From positions 58,513-122,512 of the forward strand of contig JAUJNQ010000001.1 of the NCBI GenBank assembly GCA_030448025.1: a stretch of 64,000 nt of DNA. Reading direction: 5' to 3'. Both the position numbers and the translations under genes were made by a program. The stretch's first letter is position 1. Each line of letters starts with the position of its first letter. The notes beneath the pieces were generated by a model. The model was not told the origin of the DNA, ran no database searches, and saw only the letters and a list, made by a program, of their open reading frames with translations. This document shows, piece by piece, positions 41,963 to 52,410 of this stretch. The DNA is from Acidimicrobiales bacterium. Lineage in GTDB: Bacteria; Actinomycetota; Acidimicrobiia; Acidimicrobiales; GCA-2861595.

Positions 41963-42680
41963 TCAGCGAGTCTCGGTGTCCTCGTCGATGAAAACGGTGG
42001 TGGTGTCACCCGCCGGTGCGCCTCCACCCAGGAAAGTGTCCCCGATCAACTCTTCGTCCACGACCATCATTAGGGCAGGCGGCTGCTCTTGTACCTCGAT
42101 TGGCTCCGGCGGCTGGGACAAGACTGGGTCGCGTTCGACATCTGCGGGCAGGTTGTCACTCATGGGCGTTCTCCACCAAGTGCTCCACACCAACAGGATA
42201 GTTCCGACGGCGACGATGAGAACCGCTGCAGTCCAAAGCCAGGGTTTTCCACCGGCCCTGGCGGTGGCTGCTTTCGAACACGACGATCTTGGCGGCCCCC
42301 AAACGTGTGAGCGCGAAGACAGCCGTCGCGCTGCCGAGCTTGCGGTACAGCACCGCCAGCCGGAGGCCCCGACGGCGCCGCGGCCATAGACCAATGAGCG
42401 CCACCCCGAAGCTGACGCCATAGCAGACGAGGGCAACCGTCCAGAGTACGCCTCGACGGTTGCCGAGAAGGAATGGAAAGGCGGCTGCCGCGAAGCCGGC
42501 CACAAAGGTCAGCTTCGTGTCGACGTGCTGGATCGCCTCGACAAGTGCCCGGATCTCGGCGCTCGCCTCCTCATTGAGCAGGCGCAGCGTCGCCTCGCGC
42601 TCTTGATCAGTCGTTGCTGTGTTTCTTGCCGCCACGATGGGACGAGCCTCGCACTTGTGTGTCTCAAGACGGTGGATCAT
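41963..42680 (-). CDS. Multi-TM protein, PycTM/SLATT-like topology (tentative), one frame disruption
   Basis: IRALVEAIQHVDTKLTFVAGFAAAAFPFLLG, TVALVCYGVSFGVALIGLWP, then WLWTAAVLIVAVGTILLVWSTWW in another frame. Confidence 0.45.
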
Positions 42681-42910
42681 CCGCCGCGCCCGTTGATTCC
42701 TCTTCGACGAACAACGACGATCGCCTTCTGCTCCGTCTCTGGAGTTCAGGCATCTGGTATCTGGTGGGTTGATCTGTACTCGTCGCCGACGCGACCATCA
42801 TCGTTCTCTTGCTCTTCTACCGCCTCGGTAAGCAGGCGTGCGATCTCAAGGTCCTCACCCGCTCCGCCGCGACATCGCCATGACCGCGGCACCGCAGTCA
42901 TGAAGTGAGC

Positions 42911-43828
42911 TCAGGCCAACTGGGGCAGGGGCTGCTCGAGCTGGTTGAGTGGGCCGAAGAGGTCTCCGAGGCGGCTCACCCGCTCCACGACGTCGGGGGC
43001 CTGGAACACGAGCAGGTCCGGGTCGCCGGCTTCGGCGACCTTGGCCACCTCGTCCCACGTCACCGGCGTGGAGACGGTTGGCCACGGCCTGGCGCGGAGG
43101 GAGTACACGCACACGGTGGTCTTGTGCTCGTCGTTCTGGCTCCAGTCGATGAGCACCTTTCCCGGTCGGAGGTCCTTGCGCATGCTGGAGACGACCTCGG
43201 CGGGAAAGCGCTGCTCGAACAGCTGGGCCACGGCCAGGGCGAAGTCCTTGGTGCCTCCCTCGTAAGTGGCCGGCGTGTTGAGGGGGGCATAGAGCTGCAG
43301 GCCCTTCGAGCCCGAGGTCTTGGCGAAGGAGTCCAAGCCCAGGCGGTCGAACAGGTCTCTCAAGCGCAGCGCCACCCGGCAGCACTCCACGATGGTGGCG
43401 GGCGGGCCGGGGTCGAGATCGAAGACGACCATGGTGGGCCGGGCGATGTCGTCGGCCCGCGACAGGGAGGTGTGCAGTTCGAGGGACGCCAGGTTCGCCA
43501 CCCACACCAGCGTGGGCAGGTCGCCGGCAAGGCAGTAGCTCACCTCGGCGTTGTTGTGCCGGCTCCAGATCGGCGCCACCTCCACCCAGTCCGGTCGGTG
43601 CTTGGGGCAGCGCTTCTCGTAGAAGAACTGCCCGTCCACGCCGTTGGGGTAGCGCTTGAGGGTGAGGGGCCGTCCGGCCAAATGGGGGAGCAGGGCGGCG
43701 GCCACGGCCTGGTAGTAGGCGATGACCTGGCCCTTGGTGAACCCCACCTCGGGGTAGAGCACCTTGTCCAGGTTGGAGAGGGTGAGCTCCCGGCCTTCGA
43801 CGGCGACCGTGGTCCCGGCCGGCGTCAC
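42911..43828 (-). CDS. ligD-Pol: LigD-type NHEJ polymerase domain protein (stand-alone)
   Basis: LSNLDKVLYPEVGFTKGQVIAYY, FDLDPGPPATIVECC, FAKTSGSKGLQLYAPL. Confidence 0.93.
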   Translation of the reverse strand: MTPAGTTVAVEGRELTLSNLDKVLYPEVGFTKGQVIAYYQAVAAALLPHLAGRPLTLKRYPNGVDGQFFYEKRCPKHRPDWVEVAPIWSRHNNAEVSYCLAGDLPTLVWVANLASLELHTSLSRADDIARPTMVVFDLDPGPPATIVECCRVALRLRDLFDRLGLDSFAKTSGSKGLQLYAPLNTPATYEGGTKDFALAVAQLFEQRFPAEVVSSMRKDLRPGKVLIDWSQNDEHKTTVCVYSLRARPWPTVSTPVTWDEVAKVAEAGDPDLLVFQAPDVVERVSRLGDLFGPLNQLEQPLPQLA

Positions 43829-44679
43829 GAAGCCTGCCGGGATTCGTCCTTCTGAGCCTCGTCCTTCTCGGCTCCATCTTTCTCGGATGGGTCGTCGCCG
43901 TCACCTTTGGCCGCGGCCAACGAGGCCTCCAGGGCGGCCATGAGGTCGATCACCGGGCGGCGGGGCTCGGCGGCTGGCTGAGCCACCACCTCCTCGCCCT
44001 GGGCCTTGCGCTCGATCAGGGCCAGCACCTGCTCGCGGTGGGTGTCCTGGTACTTGTGCGGGTCGAAGTCGGCCGAGAGGGTCTCGATGAGCTGGCTGGC
44101 CATGGCCAACTCTCGGTCGCTGACGTCGCCCACCTTGCCCGGCAGCCCCTCCACCTCGTCCTGGGGGACCACCTCGTCGGAGAAGTTCATGGTGGACATG
44201 ACCAGCGCCTCTCCGAGCGGGCGGATGGCCACCAGGTACTGCTTGGTGCGCATCACCACCTTGGCGATGCCCACCTTGCCCGATTCCCGCATGGCTTCGA
44301 GCAGGAGCCGGTAGGGCTTGGCGCCTCGCTCGTCGGGAACCACGTAGTACGAGGAGTCGTAGTAGAGGGGGTCGATGTCGTCGAGGTTCACGAAGTCCTC
44401 GATGTCGATGGTGTGGGTGCTCTCGGGATCCAGCTCGTCGAGCTCGGTGGGCTCGATCACCACGTACTGGTCCCCACCCAGGTCGTAGCCCTTGGCTATC
44501 TCCTCGTAGGGCACCTCTTGGCCGTCGAGAGAGCACACCCGCTTCTGCTGGATGCGCGCACCGTCCTTGACGTGCAGCTGGTGGAACCGGACATCCTTCT
44601 TGCGCACGGCGGTGAAGAGCTTCACCGGCACGTTCACCAGCCCGAAGCTGATGGCGCCACCCCAGATCGACCTGGCCAT
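43825..44679 (-). CDS. ku: Ku homologue
   Basis: MARSIWGGAISFGLVNVPVKLFTAV, ARIQQKRVC, RTKQYLVAIRPLGEALVMSTM. Confidence 0.95.
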   Translation of the reverse strand: MARSIWGGAISFGLVNVPVKLFTAVRKKDVRFHQLHVKDGARIQQKRVCSLDGQEVPYEEIAKGYDLGGDQYVVIEPTELDELDPESTHTIDIEDFVNLDDIDPLYYDSSYYVVPDERGAKPYRLLLEAMRESGKVGIAKVVMRTKQYLVAIRPLGEALVMSTMNFSDEVVPQDEVEGLPGKVGDVSDRELAMASQLIETLSADFDPHKYQDTHREQVLALIERKAQGEEVVAQPAAEPRRPVIDLMAALEASLAAAKGDGDDPSEKDGAEKDEAQKDESRQAS

Positions 44680-44683
44680 CCGC

Positions 44684-45682
44684 CTATTCTCTCTCGCCCA
44701 CCGGCTCTCGCACCACCTCTTCGGGTGCCTTGTCGTCCCGCAGCCCCTTGAACGACGGGTGACGCATGGTGCCACCCGCGGTCCATTCGCTGAACTCGAC
44801 CTCGGCCACCAGCCTGGGCTCCACGAAGCGGGCGGCCTTGAGCCGCACGTCGGCGTGCGCCGTGCCGGCGAACGGGCTGGTGGCGCGCTCGAGGGGCCCG
44901 AGGGTGTGGGCCAGCTCGTCGAGCATCCGCTCGGTGAAGCCGGTGCCCACCCGTCCGGCGTAGCGCAGCTCACCTCCCTCGTAGTAGCCGGCCAACAGGG
45001 CGCCCAACCGGCCCGAACGGTTTCCCGAACCGGGCAGCCAGCCGCCCACCACCATCTCCTGGCGGGGCTTGGACTTGACCTTGATCCAGGCCCGGGACCG
45101 CCGCCCCGGCTCGTACACGGAGTCGAGTCGCTTGGCCACGATGCCTTCCATGCCCTGGGCCCTGGTGGCGGCAAGGAGCCCGGCGCCGTCACCGAGATGG
45201 TTCCTCGGGGTCGACCAGCAGGGATGGTCGAGGCCCAGCCCTTCGAGCAGGCCCCTGCGCTCCGTGTAGGGAAGGCCCCAGGTGGAGCGTTCGTCGAGCC
45301 AGAGCAGGTCAAAAGCCATGAAGGCCACCGGATAGGGGCTCATGCGCTGGCGCACGTCGCGGGGATCGGTGACGTGCATGCGGTGCTGGAGCCGGCCGAA
45401 GCTGGGCCGGCCGTCATCGCCAAAGGAGACCACCTCCCCGTCGAGCACCACCCTCCGGTCCACCACTTCGGCCAATGGCCACAGCTCTGGATAGCGGGGC
45501 GTGATGTCCACCAGCCTTCGGCTCTTCACCTGCAACTGGCCAGCGCCGGCGTGGACCAGGGCACGGACGCCGTCCCACTTGATCTCGAAGGCGAAGGCCG
45601 CCTCCTCGGCCGGCAGGGGCCCGGCGGTGGCCAGCATCGGGGCGATGCCTCCGGGCATCCCAGCCGGGCCGCTCTGGCTCAT
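44684..45682 (-). CDS. ligD-Lig: ATP-dependent DNA ligase, LigD ligase domain (stand-alone)
   Basis: AFEIKWDGVRALVHA (KWDG), VLDGEVVSFGDDGRPSF, EGIVAKRLDSVYEPG, WIKVK. Confidence 0.93.
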   Translation of the reverse strand: MSQSGPAGMPGGIAPMLATAGPLPAEEAAFAFEIKWDGVRALVHAGAGQLQVKSRRLVDITPRYPELWPLAEVVDRRVVLDGEVVSFGDDGRPSFGRLQHRMHVTDPRDVRQRMSPYPVAFMAFDLLWLDERSTWGLPYTERRGLLEGLGLDHPCWSTPRNHLGDGAGLLAATRAQGMEGIVAKRLDSVYEPGRRSRAWIKVKSKPRQEMVVGGWLPGSGNRSGRLGALLAGYYEGGELRYAGRVGTGFTERMLDELAHTLGPLERATSPFAGTAHADVRLKAARFVEPRLVAEVEFSEWTAGGTMRHPSFKGLRDDKAPEEVVREPVGERE

Positions 45683-45976
45683 GCCTGGCGAGGGCGTTTC
45701 GTCCGCTTTGGCTTGGGGAAGGTGGCCGTCGTGGACGAGGTCCCCGAAGAAGCCATCCAGGACGTCGAGGCCGTACAGACGAGCGCCGGGCACGACCACG
45801 AAGGCGTCACTGGTGAGAACGGCACCCTGCGGGCCCACCTCGAGGAGGTGCACCAGCTCGAGGTCCCGTCGGAGATGAGCGCATCGACCCACGCCGGCCT
45901 GCACGACCGCCTGCACGACGACACCGCGGCCGCCGACGACTGAGACCCGCTCCCGGCCATAGGCGGGGGCTCACGG

Positions 45977-47509
45977 CTAGTCGACGTGGCTGTCGTGCTC
46001 CTGATCGTCGCCAGGCGCAGGAGGGGTCGGCCAGCTGGTCACCATCTGGATGGGCTCGCTGGCTTCCCTCTCCTCGCGCCCGACCGCCGCCCACGCCGAC
46101 CCCGGTGACGCCGGCTCGACGACGTCCACGTAGTCGAAGTCTTCGAAGTCGCCGTCCTCCTCCAAGGTGGAGCGGGCCACGATCGAGGCCAGAGCCCGCC
46201 GCGCGGCGGTCCGGCCCTGGGCGATGCAGGTGGTGATCCCGAGCCCGCGGTAGGCGGCACCGACCACCTCCACGCCGGGTAGGTCGCGCCGGAGGGCAGC
46301 CTCCATGCTCGCCACCCTCTCGAGGTGTCCCACCCGGTACTGGGGGAAGGCGTCGATCCATCTGGTCACCCTGGCCCGCACCGGCGCCTGGGTGAGATGC
46401 AGCACCTCGACCAGCTCGTTGTGCAGGTGCTGCACCAGCTCGATGTCCTTCATGTCCAGGGCCCGTTCGTCACCGAAGCGCCCGGCGGAGACTCGGAGCA
46501 CGACCTCGTCGGGCTCGGCCCAATGCGGCCACTTGGACGAGGCGAACGAGCAGGCGGTGATCAGGTGGCCCCCGCTCTGGGGAACGAGGAACCCGCTCCC
46601 GTCCGGCGGCTCCGGGAAGGCGGACGCGGGATAGGCGAGCACGGTGACGGTCACCGACGCGTGGTCGATGGACCGTAGCTGGGCCGCGGCATCGGGCGAA
46701 GCCGTTGCCAACAGGCCGGCGGTGACGTGGGCAGGGGTGGCGACGATGGTGGCCTCGGCGCCCTCCACGGGCACCGAGTCGACAGGCGATCCCAGATGGA
46801 TGGTGGCCCCACCGGCGCGCAGCTCCTCCACCAGCCGATCCACCAGCTGGCCCAACCCGCCGCGCAGTGAATGGAACGCCGGTTTGGCCTGGTCCCCTCG
46901 CTGGGCGCGCACGCCACGCATGCGGCTCCTGGCCGACGCCGCCGCCGCCAGCTGCGGGGCGGTTGCCTGGACGCTCAGGTCCTTCGACGGCCCCGCATGG
47001 ATGCCGCCGAAGAGCGGGTCCACCAGGCGGTCGACCACCTGGTGGCCCAGCCGGGCCGTCACCAGGTCGCCCACCGAGAGGTCTCCGTCACCGTCCTTCC
47101 TTCGCCCCCGGGGGAGGAGCCCGTCGAGGGCGACCCTCGCCACCGCGCCCGGCGACAGGATGCGGGACCGGGCAACCGAGACCAGGCGGCTGGGCACTCC
47201 GAGGAGGATGCCCCTGGGCAGGGGCCGAAGACGTCCCCCCACCCACACTGCGGCGTGTTCGGTGGCGGCGGTCACCAGCTCGTCCTCCAGGCCCAGCTCG
47301 CGGCAGAGCTCGGTGGCCTCGGGCGTCCGGGCCACGAAGGCGTCGGGCCCGAGGTCCACCCGGTGGCCCCCGATGTCGTCGGTGACGATCTTGCCGCCGA
47401 GATGCTCCGATGACTCCAGCACCATGACCTCCGCTCCCGCCCGCAGCAGCTCCCACGCCGCAGCCAGGCCGGTGATGCCCCCGCCGACGACCGCCACGCG
47501 GGGCGTCAC
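45977..47509 (-). CDS. hemY: Protoporphyrinogen/coproporphyrinogen oxidase
   Basis: PRVAVVGGGITGLAAAWELLRAGAEVMVLESSEHLGGKI; downstream of hemH. Confidence 0.92.
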   Translation of the reverse strand: MTPRVAVVGGGITGLAAAWELLRAGAEVMVLESSEHLGGKIVTDDIGGHRVDLGPDAFVARTPEATELCRELGLEDELVTAATEHAAVWVGGRLRPLPRGILLGVPSRLVSVARSRILSPGAVARVALDGLLPRGRRKDGDGDLSVGDLVTARLGHQVVDRLVDPLFGGIHAGPSKDLSVQATAPQLAAAASARSRMRGVRAQRGDQAKPAFHSLRGGLGQLVDRLVEELRAGGATIHLGSPVDSVPVEGAEATIVATPAHVTAGLLATASPDAAAQLRSIDHASVTVTVLAYPASAFPEPPDGSGFLVPQSGGHLITACSFASSKWPHWAEPDEVVLRVSAGRFGDERALDMKDIELVQHLHNELVEVLHLTQAPVRARVTRWIDAFPQYRVGHLERVASMEAALRRDLPGVEVVGAAYRGLGITTCIAQGRTAARRALASIVARSTLEEDGDFEDFDYVDVVEPASPGSAWAAVGREEREASEPIQMVTSWPTPPAPGDDQEHDSHVD

Positions 47510-48423
47510 GACCGGACCGCCGACCGCACGACGTCGGCCAGCATGGCCATGAAGCGGGGATCGTCGTTGAGCGAGGGCGTCCGGCTGAGGCGCAGTCCGG
47601 CGGCCTCGGCCACGCCTCGAGCCTCGATGTCGATGTCGTAAAGGACCTCGAGATGATCGGACACGAAGCCGGCCGGGCAGACGACCACCGACTCCACCCC
47701 GTCGTCGGGGAGGCGCCGGATCACCTCCAAGATGTCCGGGCCGATCCAGGGGTCGGCGGTGCGCCCTGCGCTCTGCCACGCCACGCGCCAGCGCTTCAGG
47801 CCGCCCCGGGCGGCGACCGCGTCAGCGGTCTGGTGTAGCTGTTCGGGGTAGGAGGGTTCGTCGAGGGGGAGGGCCCGCTCGGGGAGGGAATGGGCGCTGA
47901 ACAACGTCTCCACCGGAGATCCGGGCGGGAGGCCGATGAGGGCTCGCATGACTCGCTCGGCGAGGAGCTCGATCAACACCGGATGGAGGTGCCAGCGCTC
48001 GATGCCGGTGTAGGTCGTGCCACTGTCGGAGGCCGATGTCGCCGCCCGCTGGTGGTATTGGCCAACGCTGAGGGCCGAATAGTGAGGCGCCAGCACCAGG
48101 CCCACCACCCGCCCGGCGCCAGCGGCCAGCAGCGTGGCCATGCCATCCTCGATGGACGGAGCGGCGTGCTTCTGGCCCAACGCCACGACGAAGCCTTCCC
48201 CCAGGCAGCTGCCGATCCCGCAGGCCTGGGCCCGGGTGCGCTCGGCGAGGGGCGACGTACCTCCGATGGCGGCGTAGCGGCGCTCGAGATCGGCCAGCAG
48301 CTCCGGTGTCGGCTGACGCCCCCTGCGCACGTCGGTGTAGTACGCCTCCACTTCCTCGAGCGAGGCCGGGGTGCCGTATGCCATCACCAGGACGCCGATG
48401 GGTTGGTCAGGGCGGTCAGGCAC
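47506..48423 (-). CDS. hemH: Ferrochelatase
   Basis: GVLVMAYGTPASLEEVEAYYTDVRRGR, APHYSALSVGQY, LFSAHSLPE. Confidence 0.93.
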   Translation of the reverse strand: MPDRPDQPIGVLVMAYGTPASLEEVEAYYTDVRRGRQPTPELLADLERRYAAIGGTSPLAERTRAQACGIGSCLGEGFVVALGQKHAAPSIEDGMATLLAAGAGRVVGLVLAPHYSALSVGQYHQRAATSASDSGTTYTGIERWHLHPVLIELLAERVMRALIGLPPGSPVETLFSAHSLPERALPLDEPSYPEQLHQTADAVAARGGLKRWRVAWQSAGRTADPWIGPDILEVIRRLPDDGVESVVVCPAGFVSDHLEVLYDIDIEARGVAEAAGLRLSRTPSLNDDPRFMAMLADVVRSAVRS

Positions 48424-49441
48424 CGTGGACGAGCTCCACCACACGCTGCAGCGTGGCCGGATCGGTGTCGGGCAGAACGCCGTGGCCGAGGTTGAACACG
48501 TGGCCGGCTCTCCCGCCCGCCTGGTCCAGAATCTTTTGGGTCTCCGTCTCCACCACCTCCCAGGGCGCCAGGCACATAGCGGGGTCCAGGTTGCCCTGCA
48601 CCGCCTTGTCGTGGCCGATGCGCCCCCAAGCCACGTCGATCGGCACCCTCCAGTCCACACCCACCACGTCGGGACCGGCTTCGGCCATGAGGCCGAGCAG
48701 CTCACCGGTGCCCACACCGAAGTGGATGCGGGGGACACCAAGGTCGGCCAGGCCGTGGAAGATGCGGCGTGTGACGGGAAGCACCAGCTCTGCGTAGTCG
48801 GCGGGAGAGAGGACGCCGGCCCAGCTGTCGAAGAGCTGCACGGCCTGTGCCCCGGCCTCCACCTGGGAGCGCAGCGAGACCAGGGCCAGGTCGGCGAGGG
48901 CGTCGAGGAGGGCCCACCACGTCTCGGGCTCGGCGTGCATCAACGACTTGGTACGGGCATGGCTGCGAGACGGACCACCCTCGATGAGGTAGCTGGCCAC
49001 GGTGAACGGCGCCCCGGCGAAGCCGATCAAAGGAACAGAGAGCTCGGCCACCAGCTGGCGTATCGCCTCGAGGACGTACGGCGTGTCCTCTTCGGGCTCC
49101 AGGGGCCGGAGCCGGCTCAGGTCTTCCTTGGTGCGGAAGGGGTCGTTCACCACCGGTCCCGTCCCCGGAACCACGTCCACGCCAAACCCGATGGCGGCCA
49201 CGGGGACCACGATGTCGGAGAAGAGGATGGCTGCGTCCACGCCGTAGCGGCGCACCGGCTGGAGGGTGAGCTCGGTTACCAGCTCGGGCCGGCGGATGGC
49301 CTCGAGGATGCTGCCGCTGCCTCGCCGAGCCCGGTACTCGGGCAGGGCTCTACCCGCCTGGCGCATGAACCACACCGGCACATGGGGGGCGGGTCGGCGC
49401 CGGCACGCCAGCAGGAAAGGGGCTTCATCGTGCGCAGCCAT
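48416..49441 (-). CDS. hemE: Uroporphyrinogen decarboxylase
   Basis: VPVWFMRQAGRALPEYRARRG, AAILFSDIVVPVAAIGFGVD, GFAGAPFTVASYLIEGG. Confidence 0.95.
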   Translation of the reverse strand: MAAHDEAPFLLACRRRPAPHVPVWFMRQAGRALPEYRARRGSGSILEAIRRPELVTELTLQPVRRYGVDAAILFSDIVVPVAAIGFGVDVVPGTGPVVNDPFRTKEDLSRLRPLEPEEDTPYVLEAIRQLVAELSVPLIGFAGAPFTVASYLIEGGPSRSHARTKSLMHAEPETWWALLDALADLALVSLRSQVEAGAQAVQLFDSWAGVLSPADYAELVLPVTRRIFHGLADLGVPRIHFGVGTGELLGLMAEAGPDVVGVDWRVPIDVAWGRIGHDKAVQGNLDPAMCLAPWEVVETETQKILDQAGGRAGHVFNLGHGVLPDTDPATLQRVVELVHGA

Positions 49442-49520
49442 GGCTGAGGCGACGTTAGGCGTCGCCGAGACCCCGAGGATGACAAGTGAGAGAGCGAGCG
49501 GGCCTGACCGTCCACTGCCC

Positions 49521-50024
49521 TCACGCCAGCAGCGGCCCTGCCCTTGGCGGCGCCGTCGACCAGTGCCTCCCGGTCGGATCGGTTACCTCCAAGGTCACAT
49601 CTGGCCGCAGCTTGGCGTGCCATCCCGGCTGGTGCAGGCGGTGGTGATGGCGGGAGCACACCAGCACCAGGTTCTCCACGCAGGTGGGGCCGTCATCGGC
49701 GATGTGGACCACGTGATGGCCCTCGCACCATGACGAGGTGCGGTCACAGCCGGGAAAGCGGCAGTGCTCGTCTCGAACCACCAGGGCGTTCCACAGGTTG
49801 GCGGGGATGGTGCGGGTGGAGGTGCCGTAGTCCAACACCGCCGAGCGCCCGGCCAAGACCTCGTGCTCGAGCGGGTCGAAGGACAAGGCGTCTCCCCTCG
49901 TGGTGATGCCGAAGGAGGGGACGCTGCTTGCCGACTTCTCCTCGCTGCCTCGAGTCAAGCTGAGCCCTGGTAGCGCCGCCCGCTCCGCCCGAACTGGCGA
50001 CGAGTCCAGCTGCATAGGCCGCAA
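49521..50024 (-). CDS. HNH endonuclease-like C-terminal fragment (DUF222-HNH type), likely truncated
   Basis: CRFPGCDRTSSWCEGHHVVHIADDGPTCVENLVLVCSRHHHRLHQPGW without the usual DUF222 N-terminus. Confidence 0.65.
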   Translation of the reverse strand: MRPMQLDSSPVRAERAALPGLSLTRGSEEKSASSVPSFGITTRGDALSFDPLEHEVLAGRSAVLDYGTSTRTIPANLWNALVVRDEHCRFPGCDRTSSWCEGHHVVHIADDGPTCVENLVLVCSRHHHRLHQPGWHAKLRPDVTLEVTDPTGRHWSTAPPRAGPLLA

Positions 50025-50160
50025 ATCGTCGCCAGAAGGGGTGGGAGGTGACTCTCACAGGCTCCTGGTTGGCTGGGGCCATGCGCCTCAGCGACCGGCT
50101 CTGTTCTATCTCCGAGCCCTAGACTCGTCTCCCCTCCGCGCAGGGTTTGGAAGGGAGCGC

Positions 50161-52372
50161 GTGGCCTCACATACTGAGCTTCAGGCGGAGCAGGCCTTCG
50201 TGGAGCGCGCCTACGAACGCGTGGACGAGCTGCGTGCCCAGGCTCGGGAGCGGCTGGAGACGGCGTTGCGCCAGCGGGGGGGCACCCCTCAAGCCGTCAC
50301 CGAGCGGGACATGATCGTGCGCACTGCCCTCCACCGCATCGAGCAGCTCGACCTCGGGGGCCAGCCCCTGTGCTTCGGGCGAATCGACTTCGCCGATGGC
50401 CAGTCCTTCCACCTCGGCCGCCTGGCTGTCTCCGGCCAGGATCAGGAGCCCCTGATCGTGGACTGGCGGGCCCCCGTGGCCGAGCCCTTCTACCGCGCCA
50501 CCGGCCGCCACCCCATGGGCCTGTCCCGCAGGCGCCACTTCGCCACCGAGGGTCGCCGGGTGGTGAGCATCGAGGACGAGGTCTTCTCCGTCGACGGGGA
50601 CGCCGACGGGGACGGGGACGGGGACGGGACGATCTCCGACCAGAACGGCCACTCGCTGGTGGGACGGCGCCCTGCTGGCCGCCTTGGAGCGCTCCCGGTC
50701 CGGCCAGATGGGCGACATCGTGGCGACCGTCCAGCGAGAGCAGGACGAGGTGATCCGCTCCGACCTGGCCGGCGTGCTGGTGGTGCAGGGCGGTCCGGGC
50801 ACGGGGAAGACTGCGGTTGCTCTCCACCGGGCCGCCTACCTCCTCTACACCCACCGGTTCCCCCTGGAGCGCCAGGGCGTGCTGGTGGTCGGCCCCAACC
50901 GCCTCTATCTGAGCTACGTGGAGCACGTCCTGCCGTCCCTCGGTGAGACGGGGGTGGTCCTCACCACCGTGGAGGGGCTGGTGCCCGACGCCAGAGTCCG
51001 CGCCGTGGATGGGCGGTTGGCGGCGCGCGTGAAGGGCAGCGCCCGCATGGCCGAGGTGCTGGCTCATGCCGTGCGTGACCGGGAGCGCCCCCTGCGCCGC
51101 CCACTCGAGGTCGGTGTGGACGGCGTCATTCTCCGGCTCGGCGTGCGAGACAGCAGACAGGCCGTGGCCTTCGCCCGCCGCCGGCCCGGCACCCACAACG
51201 CCCGACGCCGACACGTGGAGCGGTGGTTGGCACGCCACTTCCAGGACCAGTACGGCCTCAGCCTGGAGCGCCGCCGCCGGACGGCTGCGGAGTCGACACA
51301 CGACCAGCTGGAGGGCTTCGACCTGGACGGGTTCGAGCTGGAGAGTCCCGACCCCGCCGGCGAGGAGGGCGAGGACGTGTGGCCACGGATCCGGCGCCTT
51401 CCCCCGGTGGCCGAGGCCCTCGACCGCATGTGGCCGCTGCTCTCCCCCGAGGAGCTGCTCCACGACCTGTACGGGGCGCGCCCGCTGCTCGAGCTGGCCG
51501 CCGAGGGGAGGTTGAACGAGCCGGAGCGGGCTGCCCTGTACCGGGATCGCAGCTCGAGCCTCGACGCCATTCCGTGGACGGCGGCCGATCTGGCCCTGCT
51601 GGACGAGGTCCGGGTCCTGCTCGGCCCGCGCCGGCTGCGGCCGAGGGAGGACGACGAGATCCGAACCTACGGGCACATCGTGGTCGACGAGGCCCAGGAC
51701 CTCACTGCCACGCAGCTGCGCATGCTCGCTCGCCGTTCCCTGTCCGGCTCCATGACCGTGGTGGGCGACATCGCCCAGGCCACCGGCCCCTCGGCCCCGG
51801 AGGGGTGGGAGGAGGTCACCTCCCACCTTCCTCGCAACCCTGCTGCCCGCGTGGCCCAGCTCAGCGTGAACTACCGCACACCGAGCGAGGTCATGGAGGT
51901 GGCCGGCCGGGTCCTGGCCGCAGTGGCGCCCCACCTGCGTCCACCGCTGTCGGCGCGCTCAACCGGAGTGCCGCCAACGTTCCTGCTCGGCACTCCGGCG
52001 TCGCTTGCAACCACGGTGGCAGACGTAGCCAGGCAGGAGAGCGACGAGGTGCGGCCGGGCACGACGGCGGTGATCTCTGCCGTCTCCTTGCTCGCTGCCG
52101 TCGGGGGGGCCTTGGACGGGGCGGGCGTGGACTTCGCCTACGCAGATCGCAAGGGCCTCGACGCTCCGATCACGCTGCTGGCCGTGGGTGTTGTGAAGGG
52201 CCTGGAGTTCGACTCGGTGGTCGTGGTGGAGCCGGCCCTCATCGTCGACGAGGAGGTGCAGGGGCTGCGCGCCCTCTACGTCGCCCTCACCCGGCCCACC
52301 CGCCGTCTCACCGTGGTGCACGCCGACGAGTTGCCATCATCCCTGGCCGGCCTGCCGTCCGTGGCGCACTGA
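50161..52372 (+). CDS. UvrD/HelD-like superfamily 1 helicase, one frame disruption near 50,655
   Basis: QPLCFGRIDFADGQSFHLGRLAVSGQDQEPLIVDWRAPVAEPFYRAT, then VVQGGPGTGKTAVALHRAAYLLY, HIVVDEAQDLTATQLRML, LEFDSVVVVEPALIVDEEVQGLRALYVALTRPTRRL in another frame. Confidence 0.88.
50593..50629 (+). repeat. GACGGG hexamer tract encoding Asp-Gly repeats
   Basis: gacggggacgccgacggggacggggacggggacggga. Confidence 0.75.
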
Positions 52373-52410
52373 GGTTCTGAGGATACGCTGCGGCCCGTGG
52401 GCGAGCGAAG

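Noticed and set aside
45683-45916. N-terminal extension of the LigD ligase ORF or a separate small gene
   Set aside because: Both strands show similarly GC-biased open frames and no recognised domain; MSQSG at 45,682 is the more plausible ligase start, so nothing was called.
49900-50946. 348-aa ORF starting before the HelD-like gene
   Set aside because: Only the part from ~50,161 matches the helicase family; the upstream part is antisense to the HNH fragment.
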